Below, in pieces: positions 25,398-35,907 of a stretch of 64,000 nucleotides of DNA. This stretch comes from Pyrenophora tritici-repentis. Lineage: Eukaryota > Ascomycota > Dothideomycetes > Pleosporales > Pleosporaceae. The notes below the pieces were generated by a model that searched no databases, had not been told where the DNA came from, and saw only the letters and a list, made by a program, of their open reading frames with translations. The stretch spans positions 1,736,001 to 1,800,000 of the forward strand of contig NC_089396.1 in NCBI RefSeq assembly GCF_003171515.1, read 5' to 3'. Made by a program: the position numbers and the translations under genes. The stretch's first letter is position 1, and the number at the start of each line of letters is the position of its first letter.

Positions 25398-26507
25398 CTA
25401 TAGTAAGGGCCCAGCTTTGTTGTACTTGTTCACAAAAGCTACGACATGCTCATTCACCTCCTTTGGATTCGAAGCACTGAGGAAATGCTGTCCGCCCTGG
25501 ATAACCTCTAGCCTTGCCTCGGGCGAATTGGTAAATAATTGGATCTCTTCCTTTGCATTTGCAACAGAGTATACCGCATCGTCCGTTCCCTGATATGCTG
25601 TCAGCTGGCCATTCTCCCTACCTTCACCTCCACCACCCAACTTAGATTGAATTGAGGAAAAAAAAACTCACATGCAACCAGAGCACCGGACACCTCACAT
25701 CTTCTAACCTCAAATGCAGCCCATCCCTATCCCTCAAATTAATCGCCGCCATGCGAATCCTCTTCCTTCCCTCCTCGCCCTGATAATTCCTCTTGATCTC
25801 CTGCTCCCAAAAGCGTCTCACATCCTCTGGACACGCCTTCCCGAAACCGACATCAACGAGGAAATCAACAAAGTCCTTGCTGGGCGCGAAACCATCACCA
25901 GCAGCAGAAGGTCCGAACTCGCCTGTGATGCGCTCGGCAAGGGGTTCGACGGCGTGCCAGCAGCCCAGGTCACGGGAACGGGGGGGATTCAGAGTCTAGG
26001 GATGTTCCAAGGGGGATTATGCCTTGGATCTGTGTGTTGGTGGGTTTACTTGTTAGTATGCTTTTTTTTCATGTTCAACAAGTCTATACATCTCCTCCCT
26101 CCCCATGTAGAACGAAATCCAAAACGAGAATCTTCTCTCACCTTGTCACCCCCTAAAAGCGCCATCCGCACCGTAACCCAACCCCCCTGACTCGTCCCCA
26201 ACACAAACGCCCGCTCAACCCCCAACTTCTCCATGACTTGCAGATTCATAATCGCCGTGTCCCAGTACGTCCAATTGTCCGTCTTGTGTGCACGTGTGCC
26301 GCCGTGGCCGAGGAGCTCGATGGCAAGGAGGTTCATGGTAGATGTTAGTGCGGGCGTGGAAAAGGCATTGTCGTAGAGGGCCGAGGAGGTAGTAAAGGAG
26401 TTTATGAGAACGAGGGTGGGGAGTTTGGCGTTGTAGGGTTGCGAGAGGCGGTACGAGGCTGTTATACCGCCGAGGTGGGGGACGTGGATGATGGATGTGG
26501 GTGGCAT
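25398..26507 (-). pseudogene. alpha/beta hydrolase with a one-base frameshift
   Basis: Three exons are visible: 26507-26142, 26029-25672 and 25589-25398. Exon 1 has the fold's hallmarks: TLVLINSF near the oxyanion strand, IELLGHGGT, and the nucleophile elbow GTSQGG with Ser. Exon 2 continues KIQGIIPLGTSLDSES, then the frame breaks at a run of seven C (25986-25980) and resumes one base later as RSRDLGCWHAVEPL. Exon 2 is 358 bases, one more than a multiple of three, whereas both splice junctions are phase 0, so one base is extra. Exon 3 carries GTDDAVYSVANA (acid region) and GGQHFLSASNP (catalytic His). A possible escape is an alternative acceptor (CCCTAG, exon start 25995) that restores the frame but deletes the IIPLGTS segment. 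It is either an inactivated gene or a homopolymer sequencing error. Confidence 0.75.
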
Positions 26508-27337
26508 TTTGGGGGGGTTTTTTTTTTGAATCTGGGTGTTTTGGATGAGAGAGGGAGAAGAAGAAGAGAAGAAGGAGGGGAGGAATTCGCGGGTTGGAAT
26601 GCTTATTTGTGTCCTATGCGTTGGCGGTTGTGGGTTTTATGTACGTATACACATGTCATGGTTCATCCATGTTTGACAGAAGACGTCAGAGGCCGAGGGT
26701 TAAGTATTGCGGGGAATAAGAGTGGGGTTCGGCATAAGGGAAGAAAAAGCTGACGTGAGGGGCGGGTTAGAACGTCGTCAATGATCTTTTACGGTTGAGG
26801 GCCGATGCGAAAAGTACGCGCGGCGTCGAGTTATTGGAGAGCATGGTCGAGAGGGGAGTTGGAGATATGTGTAATGTGGAGTCGTGGGCCTTCGCCGAGC
26901 TGGGGCCGAGATGTACACTGGGATACTATCTCGAGTTGTTGTTCTTGCGCTGGTATTCGTGTTACAGGTGTATGTATGGAGACTTGAGTCGCTCAATTGG
27001 CTCTTGTTGTGGCTTTGATGGTGTATTGGGTGAGTGCCTAGTACCTAAATACGCTTAACGCCTCCACAGCGCGGAGCAGAAATTAAGATATATCCAAACG
27101 TAAGGAGGGAGACTCCTTGGACATGGTGATGAAAATTCGAGCGCAGCTATAACGCCGTATTGAGACATTCTTCAAAAGTGAGGGTATTCGAAAAAAGCCA
27201 TGTTCACGTTGGTCAGTGAATGAAGAATGTTCGAATACTAGAAGCTTGAACGATTACCATAGAATAGGTATACGTTTGGTATCATCATTATTCATCTCGA
27301 CCTCCCAGTTCTATCCTATCTATTCGTCGTCTATGAT
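26508..27337. other. intergenic: promoter of the alpha/beta hydrolase, 3' flank of the alcohol dehydrogenase
   Basis: Both neighbours are on the minus strand. A T8-10 tract lies just upstream of the hydrolase start codon (26511-26527). No gene was seen. Confidence 0.5.
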
Positions 27338-28460
27338 CTAGTTCTCCAGAACATACCTGTACCTAGCCTTTCCATCCACCATATCAACAACCGCCTTGTT
27401 AGCCTCCTTCATCGGTCGCTTCTGTACCCACGGCTTGATCTTCTTATCCGCCGCAAGCTGCAACATCTCCTTGATCTCCCAAGGCGCACCAATACCGCTA
27501 CCTCCGACCTTCAAGCCACCAGAAAGCAGGGTGAAGGCGTTAATAGGAGGCAGTTCCCCACCATCCGGAGCTCCGACTTGGATGAAAGTACCATGGGTCT
27601 TGAGCAGGCCGAGATAACCATCTAGAGGCATCTTTGCGCTGGAAACGGTGCAGATGATCAGGTCGAGACTCTGTGCGTTGTGCTTAGCCCAGTCCTTGTC
27701 TTCGTCGGTGGAAATGTAAAGATCAGCACCGAGCTTAAGAACGTCGTCGCGCTTCTCAGCTTTCCGACTGATACCAACGACCTTGTCTGCGCCGAGGGCT
27801 TTGGCAAAGAGGACACCGAAATGACCTAGACCGCCGACACCGACAATTCCTACGGTCTTGCCGGGTCCGCAACCGTATCGCTTCAATGGAGAGTAGACGG
27901 TAATACCTCCACATAGCATAGGTGCAGCATCGGCGCTATCTAAGCCATCAGGGATATTCATGACAAAATGCCCGTTCGTACGGTTGTGTGTAGCATATCC
28001 TCCGTAGCTCTTTCCCTCGTCGCCGGGATAGACGCTGCCGTAGGTGTTGACGGTACCCCTGTGGCAGTGGTTTTCAATGCCGTTGGAGCAGTCTGGGCAG
28101 TCTGGCTGTAGGCAAGAACGTGCTTGCGCGCCAACACCGACACGGTCACCTTGCTTGACGTGCTTGACATTTGAACCGACCTTGACGGCTTTGCCGATGA
28201 TCTCGTGGCCGACGACACAGGCTTGAATATGTTAGCGTGAATACATAGTTGACCGGAGAATTGGACGTACGGTATGGTGTAGGTCCCCATCCAGAGCTCA
28301 GCATGTGTAGATCTGACCCGCAGATACCGCAGTGAGAAATCTCAATGTCGACGTCGTCCTCTGTCCACTTCTTTGGTTCGAACTGGCCCCATTCCATCTT
28401 TCCCTGGACGCTATCCTTGTCCTTTCCGAGCCATCCCTCAAACTTGGTGTCAGTTGCCAT
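27338..28460 (-). CDS. zinc-dependent alcohol dehydrogenase, cinnamyl/ADH6 type
   Basis: Two exons (28460-28271, 28221-27338) join in phase to 357 residues, the normal length of NADP(H)-dependent cinnamyl-type alcohol dehydrogenases such as yeast Adh6/Adh7. The catalytic-zinc motif HCGICGSDLHML is near residue 45, and GHEIIGK with the second zinc ligand follows the splice junction. The structural-zinc cysteines are in CLQPDCPDCSNGIENHC. The Rossmann motif is VGIVGVGGLGHFG. The C-terminal end is KARYRYVLEN. The family reduces aromatic and branched aldehydes to alcohols in the cytosol. The 49-base intron has a GCTAAC branch point. No residue appears missing. Confidence 0.93.
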
Positions 28461-29133
28461 CTTGTTGTATACGGTTGGTTGGTAGGTAGTGTGTTATGCG
28501 GAGTTGAAATAGTTGGGTTTGTGAGTTAAATAGCGTTCCCTACCTGGTGACTTGCACGAACATTTATATGTATGCTACTGCCGTTATCTCCGTCAATCTT
28601 TTCGTATGACGTTCTCCATAGCTTTGCCGACTGGAAGCTTCTCCACGCGGACAGCACTTGTATTGTGGAACCAGCTACCATCTGGCCAGGCCCTTGTCGC
28701 TCAGTTCATTGGCTGCGATAACCGCGTTAGTCCGTCATAGATCTGTTCGCCGTAGTACAACGTCTAGAGCCGCACTTCGTAGTGTCAATTGGTGCGATAC
28801 GTCATGGAGAAAAAAGTTATCGACCGGGTATAGTACCAATAGCGGGAGTGTGGTCTACTCCCATTGGCCTCGTGTCGTGCGCTAACGTGTCGGCCGATGG
28901 ATATCGGGCCAACGACAAATGTCATCGGAGGACCCACCGATGCAAATAGTCGACAGCTTAACGGGCTTAGTGAGACGGTTTTAGGCTTCATGGGGTCTCG
29001 TCTCCATGTCACGGGATCGAAATGAAAGGGATGTGGTGCCACTGTACCTACTGAAACTCTGCTGTAGCCGCTGTAGTGCAGCAACAACAACTTGATGAGT
29101 CTGGTGTTTTCATGCTATCGTGATATTTATTCG
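28461..29133. other. intergenic: promoter of the alcohol dehydrogenase
   Basis: Contains the promoter of the alcohol dehydrogenase and the 3' flank of the Tcd-like gene, both on the minus strand. Nothing else is recognised. Confidence 0.5.
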
Positions 29134-30775
29134 TCATCTGAAACGTTCAAATCGTTCCTCTTCTGCGAACCTCTTGTTTACACGCTCAATCGTTGCGGCG
29201 TCGTATACTTCTTCTAGACTCTTTTGGCCCTTCAAAACCTCTCTTTCATGCTTGCTAGCCTCTTCTTTTGTCATGAGCACCAAGTCGTTCATCCTCAAGG
29301 AACTGTGCTTCTGGCCAGGTGTACGTTGATCGACGAAGTTTTGAGCCGGCTTCTTCCATCTCGACAGAATTAAGCGTGTAGATACACCACTAATTATACT
29401 TTTCCCACTATAAACTTCTTCTACCAGGTAGCCCACATCGGCTTGGGTGATGGGGATTTTGAGACCTAGAGGGTCTTCGTTAAACAATGCACGAGCTAGA
29501 CGTTCCTCAGCGCCCTGGAGAGCTCCTAGAATGCCGTCATACATCTTATCACGGGACTTTGCCGATAGGTATTCGTGAGGGTACTCAGCGATTGAAAGGA
29601 TGACATGGTTTGCGACTGCGAGCCCAAAGATTGCTGGCATAGTTCCCAGGACCGGTAGAATCCTCACGCGAAAATCTGCAAGAACACCCAACTCTCCGAC
29701 GTTGCCCTTCGCAAACTCTTCTTCAGAGAGCGGCTGAAGTTCGGCTTTCCCTGGGCCGGGCCTCTCAGTGGAATATACGACTGGGATGCCGTCCTTGACG
29801 CCTTTCAACCGCAGTTTTCTCCTAGTGGTCTTTGACAGGGGGTCGTCTGTGCTGGCTGAGATGTCGCCGATGAAGATTTTCGTAGGATCAGACTTGCAGG
29901 CTGCACCCATGGAGGAAATGACTTTGAGGTTGTTCATATAACAGTATGCTAAAAGTGCCACCTTGCTGTCAATGTTGTCGATGGCGTCAATGACAAAATC
30001 CGGTTGCTGGCCGTTCAGAGGCGCTAGTTGTGCCGCCGCAGTATGTTCGCTGAAAAGTTCGTTCCGGCATTCAAAGTGCGTCCAAGGAGTTATTTGCTCA
30101 AGTCGCTTTCGGAGACAATGTACTTTGGGCGTTCCGACATCAGCTAAAGTTGCTACAGCGTGTCGATTTAGAGAAGATAATGTGACCTGGTCAAAGTCGA
30201 TGAGCCGAATTTTGGAGCATCCAGAGCGAGCCAGAGCCGCCGTTGCATGTGAGCCGACGCCACCACAACCGACTACAACCACAAAAGCATTGCGTAACTT
30301 GCGGAGCCCCGAATCTGTGAGGAAGACTCGATTCCTCGCCAGCTGTTCAAGGATTAAATCTATAAATCTGGTGAGAACTTGAATCGACACTTTGAAGATA
30401 CAATCTCGTACCATCATCGTAGTCACCTTTCCTCGCTCTTGCAGCTAGTGCCATACTTCGCTCATCTTCTTTACTTGGCGCAAAGATCTTTGAAGCGGCA
30501 CCATATTCAGTTAGCTGTTGAAAGTCAGCTGTTTTGCCTGAACATGTACACGTCTTTCTCCGACAAGTTCAATGTGATGTAGGTCTACTTACTCTCGACG
30601 AGCGATGGTCGTCACTGATTTCTGGAATGGATGCTTTCAGGTCTGCCACTCTCATCATACGTCGGGCCTTTTGGAAACCGAGAATCGCACTGCCAACAAC
30701 GAAGCCGGAGACGGCGGCTGTGGTGATGAGCTGTGCATTGTGATTCTCGGTGGCTCGCGATACCCACGAAGGCAT
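29134..30775 (-). CDS. TCD1: tRNA threonylcarbamoyladenosine dehydratase (TcdA/Tcd1-Tcd2 family)
   Basis: Three exons (30775-30593, 30514-30412, 30359-29134) join in phase to 503 residues. Residues about 16-35 form a hydrophobic segment (ITTAAVSGFVVGSAILGFQ). The E1-like ThiF domain starts around residue 98 with LEQLARNRVFL and carries the nucleotide-binding loop VVVVGCGGVGSH, then LIDFDQVTLSSLNRH and DAIDNIDSK. Yeast Tcd1 and Tcd2 are mitochondrial outer-membrane proteins that cyclise t6A37 of tRNAs to ct6A using ATP (family knowledge). The N-terminal hydrophobic segment fits that location. Which paralogue this is cannot be told from one sequence. The last third (GQKHSSLRMNDLVLMTKEEA) matches the usual fungal extension. 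It is divergent from NUC1. Confidence 0.9.
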
Positions 30776-31201
30776 TTTGACAGTTGGGTTTAGGGTTTGT
30801 GGGAAGGTGCACCCAGTCTAAAACAGAATAGCCATTTAGCCTGAGGTTAAGAGTGTAAAAAGTAGGAAAAAAGCGACATTCAATTTTGTGAGAATAAAGT
30901 AGGCAGGACAGATGACTTCCAAGTGATGTAGAGGATTCAAGTTCACATCCGTCTTGGTATGAGCTGTCGACGCTAGCGTAGATGCGGTAAGCGCGGAACC
31001 TGGCATCTCTTTCCACTGTCTGAGAAAATGCAGATGACCACTGGGAGAAAGCGCCAGCGAACCAGAGTTGACGCGTCTTGAGACACTTCTCACGCGCTAT
31101 CCAAGGCCCTGGACCTGTGAGAGTGCCTTTTAGCTTATAAGAGGCCTCCACGCGCACCGGCAGTCCTCGAGCCACGTATTCGCGGATCGGCTGTATCCAC
31201 C
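30776..31201. promoter_or_regulatory. shared promoter between the Tcd-like gene and NUC1
   Basis: A 426-base interval between two divergent start codons. It must hold both promoters. No specific element was identified. Confidence 0.5.
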
Positions 31202-32200
31202 ATGTCAAAACTCACCTTCGCAATCGTCGCTGCTGGCAGTGCAGCAGCCGGCGCAGCGGCGACGGCGGTACTGTACTCGGGGAAGAAGGAGAGCTTTGCG
31301 TCGACACCATCTGTTACCACAACCACAACCACGGTAACTGGTCGCGCGGGATCTGGAGTAGGATCCTCTGTTCCTGTAATTCCCTCACCCGCGGCTACAG
31401 TCCGAAGTCCTCTTGTAGACCCCAACGGCCTCTTCCAATATGGCTTCCCAGGCCCGGTCAACGACCTCCGCCCCGCCGCCTCGCTCACATCATCCTACGA
31501 TCGACGAACGCGAAATCCATCATGGGTTGCCGAGCACATTACGCCCGAGTCGCTAGCACAAAACAAAGCCGACCGAAAGCACAGCGTCTTCGTCGAGGAT
31601 ATCACAATTCCGGAAATGTTCCGTGCAAAGCTCAAGGACTACTTCCGAAGTGGTTATGACCGAGGTCACCAAGTGCCCGCTGCAGATGCAAAGTGGAGTC
31701 AGGAAGCCATGGACGCTACTTTTGCGCTGAGCAACATGTGCCCCCAAGTAGGCGATGGCTTCAACCGTGACTACTGGGCACACTTTGAAGACTTCTGCCG
31801 CAGACTCACGCACTCGTACCCCTCTGTGCGCGTCGTGACTGGACCTCTATATCTCCCCAAGCGCGAGGCCGACGGCAAATGGCGCGTCTCGTACGAAGTC
31901 ATTGGCTCACCACCCAACGTCGCCGTACCCACACACTTCTACAAGGTTATATTCGCCGAAGATGGAAAGCTGGGCGGCAAGGTAGCATTGGGTGCCTTTG
32001 TACTGCCAAATGCCGTCATTCCGAGCCACAAGCCCTTGACAGACTTTGAGGTACCGCTAGAGGCCGTAGAGAGGGCGAGTGGACTGGAGTTTGCGACCAA
32101 GTTGAGCCCGGAGAGGAGGAAGAGGCTGTGCCAAGAGGTCAATTGCAGTGTCTTTGTTAGGGAATTTGCCCAGAAGCAGAAGTCGGCGGGTAAGATGTAA
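31202..32200 (+). CDS. NUC1: mitochondrial endonuclease G (Nuc1)
   Basis: A single exon of 332 residues, close to yeast Nuc1 (329). The first ~25 residues (MSKLTFAIVAAGSAAAGAAA) form a hydrophobic mitochondrial targeting and anchor segment, followed by a Thr/Ser-rich linker. The DNA/RNA non-specific endonuclease domain runs from about residue 70. It carries the catalytic DRGH motif at 153-156, followed by LSNMCPQVGDGFNRDYW with the metal-ligand region, and ends with VTGPLYLPKR and the C-terminal strands. Cys in NMCPQ replaces the Ser of many homologues. The enzyme degrades DNA and RNA with Mg2+ and acts in mitochondrial nucleic-acid turnover and cell death (family knowledge). It is tail to tail with TIM13, 211 bases apart. 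Confidence 0.95.
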   Translation: MSKLTFAIVAAGSAAAGAAATAVLYSGKKESFASTPSVTTTTTTVTGRAGSGVGSSVPVIPSPAATVRSPLVDPNGLFQYGFPGPVNDLRPAASLTSSYDRRTRNPSWVAEHITPESLAQNKADRKHSVFVEDITIPEMFRAKLKDYFRSGYDRGHQVPAADAKWSQEAMDATFALSNMCPQVGDGFNRDYWAHFEDFCRRLTHSYPSVRVVTGPLYLPKREADGKWRVSYEVIGSPPNVAVPTHFYKVIFAEDGKLGGKVALGAFVLPNAVIPSHKPLTDFEVPLEAVERASGLEFATKLSPERRKRLCQEVNCSVFVREFAQKQKSAGKM

Positions 32201-32411
32201 GCGGTGTACATGGCAGGTGGTGAAGCGGCAATATACCAGGTTTTGTAAAGTGCCTGTAGCTAGTTGTACATTCTATAGTACATTTTTCATCATCATACCA
32301 CCCAATGCATGTCGCATCGACCTTGTCATCCCATACTCGTACATGTGGTCCTGGATATCGTAATGGTAACACATTCAACCCCATACTGCGGCCTGATGTC
32401 ATGCCAGCTAT

Positions 32412-32769
32412 TTACAAGCCCTGGTTACCCACAGCCGCACTCTCGCGCTGTATCCTCCCAACGTACTGTTTGCTGACTGTGTTCCATGCGCTCATATATT
32501 TCTCCATGCATGCTGTGAAGCAGTTTTCTTCGCCTTTTGAGAGTGAGGTACCGGGCTTGGGGACGCAGCGCTCGAAGCAGTGTTCATTGAGTTTCTGCAC
32601 TTTTGTCAGTGAATTGCAAATTAAGAGCGGTAAGTATTGCAGTATGGGAGAGAATACATACCTCAACAAGCATGCGCGCATTCTGCATGGCAGCTTCTTG
32701 CTGCACCTGACGCATCACCGCCGTCTTCGGGTCGCTGGGGTAAGATGACATGCCGCCTAATGAGTCCAT
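32412..32769 (-). CDS. TIM13: mitochondrial intermembrane-space chaperone Tim13
   Basis: Two exons (32769-32662, 32594-32412) joined at a phase-0 intron (GTATGT donor, GTGCAG acceptor) give 96 residues, the usual small-Tim size. The twin CX3C motif is intact: CFERC and CFTAC, separated by VPKPGTSLSKGEEN. The helix before it (VMRQVQQEAAMQNARMLVE) and after it (MEKYMSAWNTVSKQYV) form the Tim hairpin. Tim13 pairs with Tim8 in the intermembrane space and guides hydrophobic precursors to TIM22/TIM23. Import depends on Mia40-driven oxidation of the four cysteines. There is no presequence, as expected. Confidence 0.95.
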
Positions 32770-33101
32770 TTGCTTGATTGTATGTATCTGTGGTGTCGAG
32801 CGAATTGCGGTTCGTCGGAGGGCGACAAGGTTGGCGGGGAGAGAGTTTTGTGTTTTCGTCTTGAAAAGTTCCGTTGTCGACGTCAAGAACGGCGGCGGGT
32901 GCTCGCTAGCGTAGTTTCGCGGAACCCAAAAGACCCCTGCTCCACACGCGGAGGTGATAGAGTGGCCTTTCCGACCCCAGTGTTCACCAACTTCAGTCCA
33001 AGTCGCCCTTCTGCGCCCTTCTTTTCCTCCCATAGCACTTCTGGCCCTTCTTTCGGCGCGTCACTACTCTGTTGGTACCTTGGGGATAGGCGACGACCAC
33101 C
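32770..33101. promoter_or_regulatory. shared promoter between TIM13 and the L-type lectin gene
   Basis: A 332-base interval between divergent start codons. No specific site was assigned. Confidence 0.5.
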
Positions 33102-34285
33102 ATGTTATTCGCAAGGCCATGGACAAGCTTATGCTTGCTGGCGGGAAGCTTGACGGGCGCATTGGCGCGATCAGGTGGTTTGAGTGAGGATCCTGATATC
33201 AAGGCCATTTCGGTAGGCTGCTGCCACTCGAACGAACATATTGGAGATATATTGCTAACGACGATATAGTTGCGGACACACAGCCTCGAGCCCGTAAGTC
33301 TTGTCTCCCACATCAAGACGACTTTCGAAACTCTGACCACGTATAGCCATACCTCGATTCGGACATGCAAAGCCGCTGGTGGGATTTTGGCGGAGACACC
33401 ATTATTCGAACTGATAAGTACATTCGACTCGCTTCGGATAAGCCCTCTCGCGATGGCTGGTTGTTTTCCCGAGTGCCGCTCACAGCTACCAACTGGGAGG
33501 TGCGTTGTACCCTATACAATCACTCATACTGGGAGCTGACGCGAGTAGATCACATTCGAGTTCAAGATCCACGGACAGGGGAACCTTTACGGCGATGGTT
33601 TTGCCATGTGGCTCACCAAGCAGCGTGCACAACCAGGAAATGTCTTTGGCCATACGGACAAGTTTGAGGGCCTCGGTCTTTTCTTCGATACCTACAAGAA
33701 CAACCGCCCAGGCACTGTGTTTCCTTATATCATGGCCATGAACGGTGATGGAAACACAGCCTACGACAAGGACAACGATGGCAAGTCCAATGAGATCGCT
33801 GGATGCTCTGTATGTACTGTGTCGCGTACAGGAATTACGTCTTTTAACCTTTGAACTAGGCCCGTGGTATTCGCAACGCCCAAGTCGCGACCAAAGCCCG
33901 CCTCACCTACTTCCAAGAGCAATATCTTCGTCTTGAACTCCAATACAAGTCCGAGGACGAATGGACACAATGCTTCGAGATCCCCAACTTCAAAGTCCCG
34001 CCCGTCGCCTACTTGGGCTTCTCCGCCGAAACTGGTGAACTCTCCGACAACCACGACATCATCAGTGTCAGGTCGATGAACCTTTACAAGAGAACCCCTG
34101 GCGCCGCCCCGGCCTCGGGAACCGCAGGCGGCAAGACCGCTTCATCTACGTATCGGGGAAAGAGCGACAGCAGCGGTGGAAGCTGGACGTGGTTCTTCAT
34201 GAAGATTGTCCTATTCGGTCTGGCCATCACTGGTGGATATGTTGGCTACACTATCTACAGGACGAGGCAAAGAGACCGTTTCTAG
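33102..34285 (+). CDS. L-type lectin, VIP36/Emp46-47 family cargo receptor
   Basis: Five exons (33102-33212, 33270-33293, 33347-33499, 33549-33809, 33860-34285) all join in phase 0 to 324 residues. The second exon is only 24 bases. A signal peptide (WTSLCLLAGSLTGALA) precedes the lectin domain, seen in YLDSDMQSRWWDFGGDTII, NWEITFEFKIHGQGNLYGDG, GHTDKFEGLGLFFDTYKN and GDGNTAYDKDNDG. The Asp and Asn residues in these blocks are the usual calcium- and mannose-binding positions. A stem (residues ~265-290) leads to one membrane helix (MKIVLFGLAITGGYVGYTIY) and a short basic cytosolic tail, RTRQRDRF. The tail fits ER-Golgi cycling, but a classical KKXX end is absent. The likely role is glycoprotein cargo transport or quality control. 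The splice branch TGCTAAC in intron 1 is exact. Confidence 0.92.
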
Positions 34286-35907
34286 GAGAAGAGTAGTTCA
34301 TGTTTAAAGTTCAAAGGCAAGAAGACTGCCATGTGGCAGGCCCGTCCCATGGTACAGGTTGATGGGTGCGTCGAAGTTGGGGACGCGAATGACTGGACGT
34401 CGCTGTACAGGGTTGGATGATGGAGTTATTGGAAAAAGCGGTCGGGAAAGGGGCACGCATATCGTTTTTCATTCCCTAGTATATTGTCACACTACTCCAC
34501 CTAACATATATCGACTAGAATCAAAACTACACCATTATTTTGTCAAACCCGTTGTCGTGTCTCCGCCCATAATAACAGTTCTATGCATAGTTGCGCTCAC
34601 AGACTGTCGATGAAAGCAAACGGAGTTGGGTTGAGGTTGCTCTAGCATCCAATTTAGGTGGCCTGGCTACATGGAGGTATTGGAAGCGGCCATGATGTTG
34701 GGTGCTCTTATCTATAATGAATGTATATACGCTGTTATGCTCTACTGGTTACATCGAGCGCATTGACGTGTTGCCAACATTTTCGGTGCTTGTTGATATG
34801 GATGACAAGCGGTGGACAACTTTGGAAGTAGAACTCAAGGTGGTTCGGGTGACGGTATATATACTTAGAAGATAATCCCGCATTCTGTGGGGCTATAGAA
34901 GGCCCCTGTCAGTCCTTCCTATTCGGGTATGTTTGGCACTGATGTCGAATCGTGTGGAAAGGTGCCCTGGGCTGTGAACGCTTACGTCACTAGCGTGCCA
35001 TTAGCGTGTCCCGTGATCTCGCGCCTGCTTTACTTCGGTGCTGCCTGCGCGACTAACTTTCCCTCACTACCCACAACCTGAGCAGCGAGTAAGTACCCAC
35101 AAGTTGTTCGTCGAGTCTCCAGTACTGTTCTATATGCTCTACTTGAGCGCGTGATTATAGCGATCAAACCGAAGCTAACACGCCTAGATCCCAGTGAACG
35201 AGAAACCTCCGTCACAAGGCGATGCCAAGGACTAATCATCTTTTGCGTCGCACTGCATGACAAACAAGAACGGAAATCAGAGGGAGTGCGCCATCATACT
35301 AGATGCAGCCATATCACTTAGGCCATCATTGCACCGCGATGGTCGTAGGTGGTTTCGCGATGCTACTGGGTTCACCTTTACCATGGACCCTGGCCCTGAC
35401 CTTCCCCACCGCGCATTGAGGAAAAAGTAAAAGGTTAGAAGCGCCGTGCTACCTTGCCTACTGGTTTGGAGGACGAGTTCGCTTGTGATGACTGACACGT
35501 AGTTTTCAATCCGAGCGCCTTGAGTGTGGGGATGCGTGGTCTTTGTCGTTGGGGCTAGTGGGTCCAGGTAGCGGTGCTGTTTAGGTGGGTAGCTTTCACA
35601 GTCTCGTTTACAGACGGGCAGAAGGGGTCCAGTGATGATGTCCCTGTGGGGGCATTAAAGCCAAAGTCGAGTTGAGGAGCCCGACTGTTGCTTGTTGAGA
35701 GGTTGAAAGACCGATTGATGGGGAATAGACGAGGTTCCTTCTGAGGACAGCAGGAGAGCTAATCTGAGGACCATCAATACATTATTTTTCTATTCATCTG
35801 TTCACGGGCGTGTTCTTTGTGTTGACGTGAATTGAAGGTGAGCTCTAGCATTAAATATGATTGAGTATTAATATTGCCGTGCATACTAAGGGTTTCCCAT
35901 TCGCTAA
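34286..35907. other. 1.6-kb interval, no gene seen
   Basis: Lies between the lectin gene and the tyrosinase gene, which are tail to tail. Short frames near 35030-35500 on the minus strand are not protein-like enough to call. Confidence 0.45.
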
